From the NCBI RefSeq assembly GCF_023684385.1, contig NZ_JAGSOJ010000004.1:62001-126000 (forward strand): 64,000 bases of DNA, given 5' to 3'. This DNA comes from Oceanirhabdus seepicola (GTDB lineage Bacteria; Bacillota; Clostridia; Clostridiales; Clostridiaceae). Under the pieces are notes generated by a model. The model searched no databases and was not told where the DNA came from. It saw only the letters and a program-made list of their open reading frames with translations. Of the stretch, positions 1 through 8,186 are shown one piece after another (position 1 is the stretch's first letter; each line of letters opens with the position of its first letter). A program made the position numbers and the translations under genes.

Positions 1-54
1 ATTGAATTTTATATTTTTTTATAGATACTAATTAATCTATTAAGTATATAGGAA

Positions 55-85
55 TTGAATAACTTCAGTATAACTTGTCTATAAT
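55..85 (+). promoter_or_regulatory. Possible promoter of the DEAD-box helicase gene
   Basis: TTGAAT (55-60) and TATAAT (80-85) are separated by 19 bases, two longer than ideal. The site lies about 90 bases before the helicase start, which would give a long AT-rich leader, as is common for RNA helicase genes. The spacing makes this only a weak candidate. Confidence 0.3.
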
Positions 86-176
86 TATATTTATATGATG
101 TATAAATTTCCGTTAACCAGTCAAAATGCAATTTCCATTAGCTTAAAAAATTTAAACTAAAGGAATGATTAAACGT

Positions 177-1853
177 ATGAATGAATTATTATTTGAAAAT
201 CTTAACTGCTCTGAGGAAATATTAAAGGCGGTTAAAGATTTGGGCTTCGAGAAAGCTACACCGATTCAAAGTCAAACAATCCCTCTAATATTAGAAGGAA
301 AGGATGTAGTAGGTCAGGCTCAAACTGGAACTGGAAAAACTGCTGCATTTGGAATACCAGCTCTTGATCTAGTTTCTGTTGAAAAGAACAAACCACAAGC
401 TTTAATTTTATGTCCTACAAGAGAGCTTGCTCTTCAGGTTTCTGAAGAACTTTATAAAATAGGTAAATATAAGCGTGGTTTAAAAATTCAATCTGTTTTT
501 GGTGGTCAGTCTATTGATAGACAAATCAGTGCTTTAAGAAAAGGTGTTCACATGATAGTTGGAACTCCTGGAAGAGTTATGGACCATATCAGAAGAAGAA
601 CTTTAAAACTTGATGATCTTAAAATGTTAATTCTTGATGAAGCTGATGAAATGCTTAACATGGGATTCAGAGAAGATATCGAAGAAATTATGTCTTTTAT
701 TGAAACTGAAGAAAGACAGACTTTATTATTCTCTGCTACAATGCCTAGACCTATCTTAAACATCATCAACAAATATCAGAAAAATCCTGAGATTATTAAG
801 ATTACTAGAACTAAATTATCTACTCCTAACATATCTCAAAAGTATGTTGAAGTTAGAGAGAGTGAAAAGTTCGAAGCATTATCTAGACTTATAGATATTC
901 GTGTTCCAAAGTTATCAATTGTTTTCTGTAATACAAAGAGAAAAGTTGATGAGGTAACTGCTCAACTTCAGACACGTGGATATAGTGCTGATAAAATACA
1001 TGGTGATATGAAACAAACACTTAGATTGAGTGTTATTAATAAATTCAAAGAAGGAACTGTTAAGATTCTAGTTGCAACTGATGTTGCTGCAAGAGGACTT
1101 GATATTGATGATGTTGATTACGTATTCAACTATGATGTTCCTGAGCATGAGGAATATTATGTTCATAGAATAGGAAGAACTGGAAGAGCAGGTAGAGAGG
1201 GTACTGCATACTCATTCGTAACTGCAAGAACTTTCTTCAGACTAAGAGATATTATGAAATACACTAAGAACACTGTAGAAAAAGATTCTGTACCTACAGT
1301 AAAAGACATAGAAGAAAAGAAGACTGCTGCTTTCGTTGATGAACTTAAATCAATTATTGACGCAGGTAAGATAGGTAAATATGTGAATATGGTTGAAAAA
1401 TTCCAAGAAGAAGGTCTTGACCCTGTACAAATAGCTGCAGCTCTTCTAAAAAAAGAACTTCACATGCCTGAGTTAAAAGATATTAAAGGTGTTAAACCTG
1501 TTAAATATGGTGATACAGGAGCAAGTTCTGGAATGGTTAGAATGTTCCTTAACATAGGTAAGAAACATAGAGTTCGTCCTGGGGACATCGTTGGTTCTAT
1601 AACTGACAATAGCTCTATCAGCGGATCTCTTATAGGAGATATTGATATTCTTGAAGCATTCTCATTCGTTGAAATACCAGAGCAACATGCTCACGCTGTT
1701 CTTCTTTCAATGAAAAACAACAAAATCAAAGGTATTAACGTAGTGATGGAACCTGCTAAAGGTAAAACTAGCCGTTCAAACCGTTCTAGTCGTCCATCTA
1801 ATAATAGAGGACCAAGAGGACCAAGAGCTCCAAGAACTGAAAGACTTAACTAA
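177..1853 (+). CDS. DEAD-box ATP-dependent RNA helicase with DbpA-type RNA-binding domain
   Basis: Cytoplasmic RNA helicase that unwinds short RNA duplexes, probably in ribosome assembly, RNA turnover or cold adaptation. The superfamily-2 motifs appear in order: a Q motif (TPIQSQTIP), Walker A AQTGTGKT, the DEAD box in LILDEADEM, SAT, and HRIGRTGRAGR. The C-terminal quarter (from about GASSGMVRMF) fits the DbpA RNA-binding fold and is followed by a basic Arg/Ser/Pro-rich tail. An upstream ATG at 165 touches the AAAGGA ribosome-binding site directly, so ATG 177 is preferred, giving 558 residues. The gene stands alone and ends in a strong terminator. It resembles CshA/DeaD/DbpA proteins; the exact subgroup cannot be fixed from the sequence alone. 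Confidence 0.93.
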   Translation: MNELLFENLNCSEEILKAVKDLGFEKATPIQSQTIPLILEGKDVVGQAQTGTGKTAAFGIPALDLVSVEKNKPQALILCPTRELALQVSEELYKIGKYKRGLKIQSVFGGQSIDRQISALRKGVHMIVGTPGRVMDHIRRRTLKLDDLKMLILDEADEMLNMGFREDIEEIMSFIETEERQTLLFSATMPRPILNIINKYQKNPEIIKITRTKLSTPNISQKYVEVRESEKFEALSRLIDIRVPKLSIVFCNTKRKVDEVTAQLQTRGYSADKIHGDMKQTLRLSVINKFKEGTVKILVATDVAARGLDIDDVDYVFNYDVPEHEEYYVHRIGRTGRAGREGTAYSFVTARTFFRLRDIMKYTKNTVEKDSVPTVKDIEEKKTAAFVDELKSIIDAGKIGKYVNMVEKFQEEGLDPVQIAAALLKKELHMPELKDIKGVKPVKYGDTGASSGMVRMFLNIGKKHRVRPGDIVGSITDNSSISGSLIGDIDILEAFSFVEIPEQHAHAVLLSMKNNKIKGINVVMEPAKGKTSRSNRSSRPSNNRGPRGPRAPRTERLN

Positions 1854-1871
1854 GAATATACTATTTTATAT

Positions 1872-1906
1872 AAAAAGCATGAGAATTTATTCTCATGCTT
1901 TTTTAT
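1872..1906 (+). terminator. Intrinsic terminator of the helicase gene
   Basis: A 14-bp stem (AAAAAGCATGAGAA pairing with TTCTCATGCTTTTT) with a 4-base loop is followed by a T-run, 18 bases after the helicase stop codon. Confidence 0.9.
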
Positions 1907-1918
1907 TTAAACTTATGT

Positions 1919-2025
1919 TTACTTCACTCTTCTATAATCACTTATATGTCCTGTCCAATATTTCCTTATCTCTTTCATAACACTCGTTCTATACCTTTCC
2001 AATCTATTAATCTAAATCTTTTCAT
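1919..2025 (-). pseudogene. Two tiny overlapping frames, possibly a frameshifted small gene
   Basis: On the minus strand, ATG 2025 follows a good ribosome-binding site (TGGAGAAG) and reads 16 codons to a TGA at 1975. A second ATG at 1978 overlaps that stop in an ATGA arrangement and reads 19 codons to 1919. Together they would make about 35 residues rich in K, R and W (for example IRKYWTGHISDYRR). Either this is a translationally coupled micro-ORF pair or a small gene broken by a one-base shift. I do not recognise the product. The frames fill the gap between two convergent genes. Confidence 0.25.
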
Positions 2026-2066
2026 TTTTACTTCTCCATAAATTGCTTATAATAAACCTTATATAA

Positions 2067-2480
2067 TCACCCTATATATTTGATTTTACATTCTTTAGTG
2101 AGATATTCTAACAGTGTTTGTTTTTTATGATTTAAATAATTTGTACTTATTTCTATACTTTTATTATCATCATAAAAAATATAAATACTTCCTTTTCTAT
2201 AATTTTTAAAAAATATTATTTTTAAATCTATTATTGATTTTTTAACATACTTTATTTTCTTAATACTTATTTCTTTTGTTGAAAACATGTTATTTATATA
2301 CAGAATTTTATTTTCAATTTTATAACCCCCTCTATCAATTAAAACACTTAGATTGGAAGCAAATAAAAATACTACTATCACTTTAAAATCTAACTTCATG
2401 AAATAATTACTCAATATAACCACTGATGAAAATATCAAACATGTTCTTATTCTATATTTTAATTTGTATTCAAATATCAT
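2067..2480 (-). CDS. Small membrane protein with a bacterial PH-like domain
   Basis: 137 residues. Two hydrophobic segments near the N-terminus (about 12-28 and 33-47) are followed by a cytoplasmic beta-rich part. The stretch YKIENKILYINNMFSTKEIS then IKKIKYVKKS resembles the bPH_2/YdbS-type pleckstrin-homology fold, in which short strands surround a conserved I-x-x-I-x-x-V motif. The start is preceded by AAGGGGATG on the minus strand. The function is unknown. No operon partner is evident: a convergent helicase gene lies downstream and a 420-base non-coding gap lies upstream. Confidence 0.6.
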   Translation of the reverse strand: MIFEYKLKYRIRTCLIFSSVVILSNYFMKLDFKVIVVFLFASNLSVLIDRGGYKIENKILYINNMFSTKEISIKKIKYVKKSIIDLKIIFFKNYRKGSIYIFYDDNKSIEISTNYLNHKKQTLLEYLTKECKIKYIG

Positions 2481-2773
2481 CGTTACATCCCCTTATTTCC
2501 CCATATATTTTTTTATTCTGTATATCTATTTAATTTCTTTTATCTACCACATAAAAACTCACCCAATCTTCTTCATCTGATTTTATTAATTTTCTAATGA
2601 AATTTTAATCTTTCACTAATTTCCATCTAATACACGTCTCCTATAATATAATTAATCAATCAATTAAATGAAGTTTATTTAATATAAACACGAACGTAGA
2701 GTTCATGACTTTATACTCTAAATTCTACGTTCAAACTTCGAACATTATATCTATTAATCATAAATAAAAAATA

Positions 2774-2874
2774 TTGATAAACTACTTCAACTAATAATTT
2801 ATACATGTCCATAACTCATTAAAACTTTGAGATTTTGGAACAAGTATAAATGAAGTTTCAGTAAAGTTTATCAA
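2774..2874. repeat. Approximately 100-bp imperfect palindromic element (family shared with 58605-58707)
   Basis: The outer arms TTGATAAACT and AGTTTATCAA are perfectly complementary, and pairing continues with interruptions towards the centre (ATTTATAC against GTATAAAT). The core reads like the element at 58605-58707: AACTCATT, then GATTTTG, then GTATAAAT/A and GAAGTTT or AAAGTTT. The rest of the 2481-2901 gap is AT-rich and holds one small hairpin, GAACGTAG/CTACGTTC, near 2695-2735. No gene is visible there. Confidence 0.6.
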
Positions 2875-2901
2875 TTAATTAAAATTTTAGGAGGCTATAT
2901 T

Positions 2902-3348
2902 ATGAAAATAACATTAGAACAAATCGATTTATTAAGAAAGAGAGCTAACGTAAGTTATTCAGAAGCAAAGGAAGCACTAGAAATAAATGATGGTGATATC
3001 GTTAATGCATTAGCTTATTTAGAACAACAAAAGAAAATAAAAGGAAAGCCATTCCAAGACAGTACAACAAATTTAGTTGATACTATTAAAAAGCTTATCC
3101 AAAAAGGATTTGAGATCAGATTACTTGTAAGTAAAGAAGATAGAATGAAGTTAGATATTTCACTTAACTTATTAATACTAGCACTTATAGTTGCAACACC
3201 AATAACACTGATTGCAACAGCATTATCACTATTAACTAAGCATACTTTAAGATTTTCAAGACGAGGAAATGAAGATTTTACAATAAATAAAACAATAACA
3301 AAAATAAGTGATACCATTAACTCTTCATTAGATGGCACGCACCAATAA
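2902..3348 (+). CDS. DUF4342 family protein with UBA-like N-terminus
   Basis: 148 residues. Residues 1-45 (IDLLRKRANVSYSEAKEAL) form a UBA/EF-Ts-N-like three-helix domain. After a linker comes an amphipathic region ending in a hydrophobic helix (about 92-114, LNLLILALIVATPITLIATA), matching the DUF4342 pattern, probably membrane-associated. The gene has an AGGAGG ribosome-binding site 6-7 bases before the ATG. It sits about 110 bases upstream of a two-component system on the same strand, so it may be regulated with it. The biochemical role is unknown. Confidence 0.75.
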   Translation: MKITLEQIDLLRKRANVSYSEAKEALEINDGDIVNALAYLEQQKKIKGKPFQDSTTNLVDTIKKLIQKGFEIRLLVSKEDRMKLDISLNLLILALIVATPITLIATALSLLTKHTLRFSRRGNEDFTINKTITKISDTINSSLDGTHQ

Positions 3349-3455
3349 TCATCTCATTAGATACAGAGTAATTAAAGTGTTCTCTTGATAATGATATAAG
3401 TATATATTATTATTGGTATATAAAGCCATTTATTACCACAACAAGGAGATCGAAT

Positions 3456-4145
3456 ATGAAAAAGAAACACATTCTGATTATTGAAGATGAAGTAAAAATT
3501 TCTCGTTTCCTTCAGCTAGAACTGGAATATGAAGGTTATATGATAACTCAAGCTTATGATGGTAGAGACGGTCTAGAAAAAGCCCTGAATACAAATCCCG
3601 ATATGATAATCTTGGATATAATGCTTCCAGGGCTTAATGGTATAGAAGTATGCCGAAGAATTAGGCGTGAAAGTGATGTGCCAATAATAATGTTAACTGC
3701 AAAAGACACCACAATGGATATAGTAATGGGTCTTGATATGGGTGCAAATGATTACGTTACAAAACCATTCGCTATCGAAGTCCTACTGGCAAGAATAAGA
3801 GTTATCCTAAAGAACAATCATGACAATGTATTAGACACCAAAGTTCTTACTCTAAAAAAATTGTCTTTAAACAATGAACAACACACAGTGAAATTTAATA
3901 ATGACGTGATAGATTTAACCAAAACAGAGTTTGATCTTTTAAAATATCTTATGATAAATAAGAATATTGCACTATCTAGAGACCAAATTCTAAACGAAGT
4001 TTGGGGATATGATTATACAGGAGATACCAATATTGTTGATGTATATATACGTTATTTAAGAGCTAAAATTGACAGTCATTATAATGTGAAATATATACAC
4101 ACAATCCGCGGAATTGGTTATATGATTAAAGATGAAGAAGAATAA
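3456..4145 (+). CDS. OmpR/PhoB-family response regulator
   Basis: 229 residues. The receiver domain (1-120) has the acidic pair at E10-D11, the phospho-acceptor D54 in IILDIMLPG, MLTAKD, and the conserved K in YVTKPF. The C-terminal winged helix has the usual Trans_reg_C signature (TKTEFDLLKYL, then DVYIRYLRAKID and IRGIGYMI). It should bind DNA as a phosphorylated dimer. The gene overlaps the following histidine kinase by 14 bases, so the two are translationally coupled. Targets cannot be deduced from the window. Confidence 0.93.
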   Translation: MKKKHILIIEDEVKISRFLQLELEYEGYMITQAYDGRDGLEKALNTNPDMIILDIMLPGLNGIEVCRRIRRESDVPIIMLTAKDTTMDIVMGLDMGANDYVTKPFAIEVLLARIRVILKNNHDNVLDTKVLTLKKLSLNNEQHTVKFNNDVIDLTKTEFDLLKYLMINKNIALSRDQILNEVWGYDYTGDTNIVDVYIRYLRAKIDSHYNVKYIHTIRGIGYMIKDEEE

Positions 4146-5742
4146 AAATCCTCTTGAGAGAGATAATTTTGATAAAATAATGAGAGCACTTACTAAGCAT
4201 ATACTTTATATCTCTGATAGTATAACTAAATTTATTTCTTCTCCCCCAAAGAAATTCAAAGTTTATATTAAAGAATTTAAAGCTAAGATTACTAGATTAT
4301 TTAGGTTTTCTATAACATTTAAATTAACAGTCTTCAGCTCATTTAAAATTTTAAGAGAACTTTTAGGAACAATTCTGTTGCTTATCCTATTATTCTTTGG
4401 ATTTAATATATTCATAATAAGAAATGATTTTATCACAAAGTCAGAGTATATTTCAAATAATTTTAATGCTATAGATAGCATAGAATCTAAAGCTCCCATG
4501 TCAACCCATATAAAGAGTTACATGAAAAGTGAAGATATATCTGCTATCATACAAGAAGATACTAATGTTTTATTAAACACTTATGATAATAATAGCAACC
4601 TTCATGAAAACACTCCAATTAGTCAAGATACCGTTGAAATAAATCCAGAATTTATTTTAAGTAATGATATGTTTTTTATAGATGAAATTTCACTAGGAAT
4701 AACTAAATTAGATACCTTTGATTTTTATCTTATATATAAAGATAATTTTAATATTGATGACCGGGTAATAAATTTAACCTTTGTTAGAAGTTTAGAAAAT
4801 GAGCTATTATATATTCAATATTTTCTACTAGGTATATCAATATTATTTTTATTTTCCTTATTATCATGTTCTAAGTATATATCTAGGCTAACTAAACGTA
4901 TGATAAAGCCTGTATATACCATGAATGATGCTATCAAAGAGATAAATGTAAGTAATCTTGATACCCGTTTAGATATTAGCGGTTCTCAAGATGAACTTAA
5001 AGATCTTGCTCTAACAGTAAATAATATGTTTGATAGAATTCAAGATTCATATGAAAAGCAGAAACAATTTGTATCCGATGCTTCCCATGAACTAAGGACG
5101 CCAATTGCAGTAATCCAAGGATATGCCAATCTCCTCTCAAGATGGGGAAAAAATGATAAAGATGTTCTTGAAGAATCCATCCTTGCAATAAAAGATGAAT
5201 CTGAAAATATGAAGGATTTAGTAGAGAAATTATTATTCCTCGCAAGAGCTGATAAGCATACTCAGAAGATTGATAAGAAAGAATTCGATCTTTCTATTCT
5301 TATTGAAAGTATATGTAAAGAAACCAAGCTCATTGATTCGAATCATACTATTTCATCAAATACAGAGGAAAATTTAGTTCTATTCGCCGATCCAAAGCTA
5401 ATAAAACAAGCACTTCGTATACTTGTAGATAATAGTATAAAATATACTCCAGAAACAGGTTATATAAATATAAGTGCGTTCTCTGAACAAAATGAGATAA
5501 TTATAAGAGTTTCCGATACAGGTATGGGAATTTCCGCTAAAGATATCCCCCATATATTTGATAGATTCTACAGAGTAGATGAATCTAGAAGTAAGCAGGA
5601 TGAAAAAGGAGGAACTGGACTCGGACTATCCATTGCCAAATGGATTGTTGATACTCATAAAGGAACTATCTCAGTTGAAAGTTCCCTTGGTGAAGGAAGT
5701 ACCTTTACTGTTAAACTCCCTTTTACTTCGAGTATGATATAG
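4132..5742 (+). CDS. Membrane sensor histidine kinase
   Basis: 536 residues. There is a long basic N-terminal cytoplasmic part (about 1-75) before the first membrane helix (about 76-97). An extracellular sensing loop of roughly 130 residues and a second membrane helix (about 228-248) follow, then HAMP, the dimerisation/phospho-acceptor helix (SHELRTP, His319), and the ATPase domain with N box DNSIKYTP, G1 SDTGMGIS and G2 GGTGLGLS. It is the cognate kinase of the overlapping response regulator. The 75-residue N-terminal extension is longer than usual; a later start at Met17 is possible because the ribosome-binding site at 4132 is weak. Confidence 0.92.
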   Translation: MKKNKNPLERDNFDKIMRALTKHILYISDSITKFISSPPKKFKVYIKEFKAKITRLFRFSITFKLTVFSSFKILRELLGTILLLILLFFGFNIFIIRNDFITKSEYISNNFNAIDSIESKAPMSTHIKSYMKSEDISAIIQEDTNVLLNTYDNNSNLHENTPISQDTVEINPEFILSNDMFFIDEISLGITKLDTFDFYLIYKDNFNIDDRVINLTFVRSLENELLYIQYFLLGISILFLFSLLSCSKYISRLTKRMIKPVYTMNDAIKEINVSNLDTRLDISGSQDELKDLALTVNNMFDRIQDSYEKQKQFVSDASHELRTPIAVIQGYANLLSRWGKNDKDVLEESILAIKDESENMKDLVEKLLFLARADKHTQKIDKKEFDLSILIESICKETKLIDSNHTISSNTEENLVLFADPKLIKQALRILVDNSIKYTPETGYINISAFSEQNEIIIRVSDTGMGISAKDIPHIFDRFYRVDESRSKQDEKGGTGLGLSIAKWIVDTHKGTISVESSLGEGSTFTVKLPFTSSMI

Positions 5743-5753
5743 AAATAAATGTA

Positions 5754-5998
5754 TAATTGATAATGGAGAATGGATAATGATGGATGGTTCTACTTACGCA
5801 GAACCTATATTTTATTGGTCTTTAGGACAAGAGGTTTTTACTCATTTTATCCTTGGATATAATTTGTATTTAAGATACAGTGTTTCATTACAAATGAAAC
5901 GAGTAAATCTATCATTGTCCAACGAACAATAATATTAAAATTTCTCGAAGAGAAATCTCAATCATTCTCCATTCTCCATTTCCTTTAAGCTCTCAATT
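5754..5998. repeat. Structured intergenic element with heptad-unit inverted ends (copy 1)
   Basis: The ends are inverted copies made of tandem 7-base units: left GATAATGGAGAATGGATAAT, right the complement of ATTCTCCATTCTCCATTTCC. Inside are a hairpin GGTTCT/AGAACC (about 5786-5803), the segment TTACTCATTTTATCC, and a hairpin TTTCTC-GAA-GAGAAA near the right end. A related element lies at 12614-12853 with the same internal order but different terminal units. It fills the gap between the convergent histidine kinase and rpiA genes. No protein is encoded. Confidence 0.7.
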
Positions 5999-6026
5999 TG
6001 TCTTTAAGTTTTTATATCTTTTATAT

Positions 6027-6704
6027 TTATTCCTTGTTTTTTAATTTTACAATAGCGCCATCTTCATTACCAACAATCAAAACATCAGTCATATCCAAAA
6101 ACATTCCTATATCCACTACTCCTGGAATATCTTTAAGTTTTAATGAGAATTCGTAAGGATTATCAATCACACCCATATGTAAATCTATAATATAATGTCC
6201 CCCATCTGTTTTAAAAATTTCTTCATCAATTTCTCTAAGAACTGGATTAAATCCACTCTCCATGAAAAAATTAAAAAGATGTGTATATGCATATGGTACC
6301 ACTTCAACTGGCAAAGGAAATTTTCCTAATTTATTAACTTTCTTGCTATTATCAATAACCCAAATAACCTTTTTTGAGGCGAAAGCTACTAATTTTTCGT
6401 ATAGTAATGCTCCTCCTCCACCTTTTATCCCATTAAAATTTTTATCTACTTCATCAGCCCCATCAATAGTTACATCAATATAGTCTACATCATTTAAAGA
6501 AAATATTTCTAACCCCAGCTGCTCCCCTAATTTAGTAGTTTTACTCGAGGTGGAAACACACCTTATTTTTAGTCCGTCTTTCCTAACTCTTTCAGCTAAT
6601 TTCATAATAGTGTAATATACTGTTGATCCTGTTCCCAATCCCACCGTCATACCATTTTCAATAAACTCCGCAGCCTTTTCTCCTGCAATTTTCTTGGTAT
6701 TCAT
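6027..6704 (-). CDS. rpiA: Ribose-5-phosphate isomerase A
   Basis: Interconverts ribose 5-phosphate and ribulose 5-phosphate in the non-oxidative pentose phosphate pathway. The 225-residue length is typical of RpiA. Diagnostic motifs are VGLGTGSTVYY (phosphate loop), STSSKT, DGADEVD (catalytic Asp region), and KGGGGALLYEK with the catalytic Glu and Lys. It is followed on the same strand, 35 bases upstream, by an acetyltransferase gene, with which it may be co-transcribed. Confidence 0.97.
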   Translation of the reverse strand: MNTKKIAGEKAAEFIENGMTVGLGTGSTVYYTIMKLAERVRKDGLKIRCVSTSSKTTKLGEQLGLEIFSLNDVDYIDVTIDGADEVDKNFNGIKGGGGALLYEKLVAFASKKVIWVIDNSKKVNKLGKFPLPVEVVPYAYTHLFNFFMESGFNPVLREIDEEIFKTDGGHYIIDLHMGVIDNPYEFSLKLKDIPGVVDIGMFLDMTDVLIVGNEDGAIVKLKNKE

Positions 6705-6739
6705 TATTTCATCTCACTCTCATAATATTGATAATTTAT

Positions 6740-7315
6740 TTATAGTTCCTTATCATAACAATGGAACGGTTCTTCTCTATGCCTGAAATAAACATCCCCA
6801 ACATACTTATATCCCAATTTTCTATACATACCATTTGCTTTTGTATTACAACTGTAACAATCTAATCTAATTATCTTAGCTCTTCTTCTTAATGCTTCCA
6901 TTTCAAGTTTCTCCATAAACTTTCTTGCATATCCTTTACCCTGATTATCAGGATCCATGGCTAACCTATGTATCACTAAGACACCATCAATGGAAAACGA
7001 TACATCTTCTCTTGTTATGGTTTCAATCTCTTCATCCTCCAAAGTAGATTTTTCATAATTCCAATCAACCTTAGCATATTCTGATTCCTGATTCCCATCA
7101 AGTGCTGCTACTCCAATGACACTACCTTCTTCATATTTTCTTAATACATATAAGTTTGAATTCCTAATATCTACTGTAAATCTCTCTTCATTTGGATAAT
7201 ATTCATCCCATTGATAAATCTCCTGTTCGTGCATCTTCTGTACAACCTTTTTGATTACAATCATTATTTCTTTTAAGTCAGACATTTTTGCTTTTGTGAT
7301 ATTAACTTCTTTCAT
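6740..7315 (-). CDS. GNAT-family N-acetyltransferase
   Basis: 191 residues with a full GNAT fold. The acetyl-CoA-binding motif A is LAMDPDNQGKGYARKFMEKL, followed by RLDCYSCNTKANGMYRKLGYK (motif B). The N-terminal half contains the expected IGVAALDGN strand pair. The natural substrate cannot be told from the sequence. It lies directly upstream of rpiA on the same strand. An extended -10 box (TGGTATAAT) lies about 65 bases upstream. Confidence 0.9.
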   Translation of the reverse strand: MKEVNITKAKMSDLKEIMIVIKKVVQKMHEQEIYQWDEYYPNEERFTVDIRNSNLYVLRKYEEGSVIGVAALDGNQESEYAKVDWNYEKSTLEDEEIETITREDVSFSIDGVLVIHRLAMDPDNQGKGYARKFMEKLEMEALRRRAKIIRLDCYSCNTKANGMYRKLGYKYVGDVYFRHREEPFHCYDKEL

Positions 7316-7379
7316 ATCTACACCCCCACTTCTTATCTTTGCCCATAGCCCGTACTATTAATTCTAATTTATTGCTTTA

Positions 7380-7388
7380 ATTATACCA
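7380..7388 (-). promoter_or_regulatory. Extended -10 promoter of the acetyltransferase-rpiA pair
   Basis: On the minus strand this reads TGGTATAAT, a TGn extended -10 box, about 65 bases before the acetyltransferase start. The -35 region (TTTTCA at about 18 bases) is weak, as expected for extended -10 promoters. Confidence 0.45.
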
Positions 7389-7499
7389 TTTATATAAAGC
7401 CTATGAAAATCCATACTCTTAAATGAACTAAAACATGACACTCAATTGTCTTATTTAAAATGCTAAAATAGTATTATAAATAATTAGGAGGACACAAAT

Positions 7500-7790
7500 A
7501 TGAAAGTTGGAGATAATTTATTTATCAGAATAGACTATCCAATAAAAGGGGCATCGACAACCTCTAAAGACTACGAAGACCATATGGAATTTATGAAAAA
7601 TTTAATGAGAGAGAGAAAAGTAATTGGTGGAGGGTTTAAAGATGAGAACGGTGGTATGATTATTTTTGAATGTGAAAACTTAAATGAAGCTAAAAAAATT
7701 GCTTCTAGAGATCCTTTAATACTTAGAAATCTCTATTCCTGTACTGTTCATGAATGGGAAGTACTTATTAATAATAATCAATATGAATAA
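7500..7790 (+). CDS. YciI-like family protein
   Basis: 96 residues with the ferredoxin-like YciI/dimeric alpha-beta barrel pattern: LFIRIDYP, DHMEFMKNL with the conserved His, VIGGGFKDENGGMIIFE, and a C-terminal VHEWEV strand. A GGAGG ribosome-binding site precedes the ATG. The YciI family has no settled general function; some members cleave or rearrange small molecules. It is monocistronic with a strong terminator behind it. Confidence 0.8.
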   Translation: MKVGDNLFIRIDYPIKGASTTSKDYEDHMEFMKNLMRERKVIGGGFKDENGGMIIFECENLNEAKKIASRDPLILRNLYSCTVHEWEVLINNNQYE

Positions 7791-7830
7791 ATTGCAACTA
7801 TTCTTGCTGAGGACATTCCTTATACATAAT

Positions 7831-7876
7831 AGTACAAGTTCAAGATATTTTCTAATATCTTGAACTTGTACTTTTT
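7831..7876 (+). terminator. Intrinsic terminator after the YciI-like gene
   Basis: A long stem (AGTACAAGTTCAAGATAT against ATATCTTGAACTTGTACT) with a short loop is followed by TTTTTC. Confidence 0.88.
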
Positions 7877-8064
7877 CAATATTACTTAAAGAAAGAGAGC
7901 TACGTTACATATTATATAGTTCAAACCCATTCCTCAATTCTTCCCAATTCCAATTTTATTCTAACTTCCATTTAACCAAAAGTCCATTTATTTAATTTCT
8001 ATTCTTTGTTTATGAATGTTTATACGCACAAAACATTGTTGTGTAGCCATTTAAAATATTACCC

Positions 8065-8093
8065 TTGCATATTGTTTTGAATTGATATATAAT
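8065..8093 (+). promoter_or_regulatory. Sigma-A-type promoter of the 2-oxoglutarate operon
   Basis: TTGCAT (8065-8070), 17 bases, TATAAT (8088-8093). This lies about 90 bases before the citrate synthase start. The leader in between has a small hairpin, ATTTCAC/GTGAAAT (about 8116-8143). The rest of the 7877-8186 gap shows nothing else. Confidence 0.65.
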
Positions 8094-8186
8094 TAAAAAC
8101 AATTACAAAAGTCCAATTTCACAAAATATATTCTTGTGAAATTTATATATGTTATTAAATTTACGAAAATAAAACAGGAGGTAACT

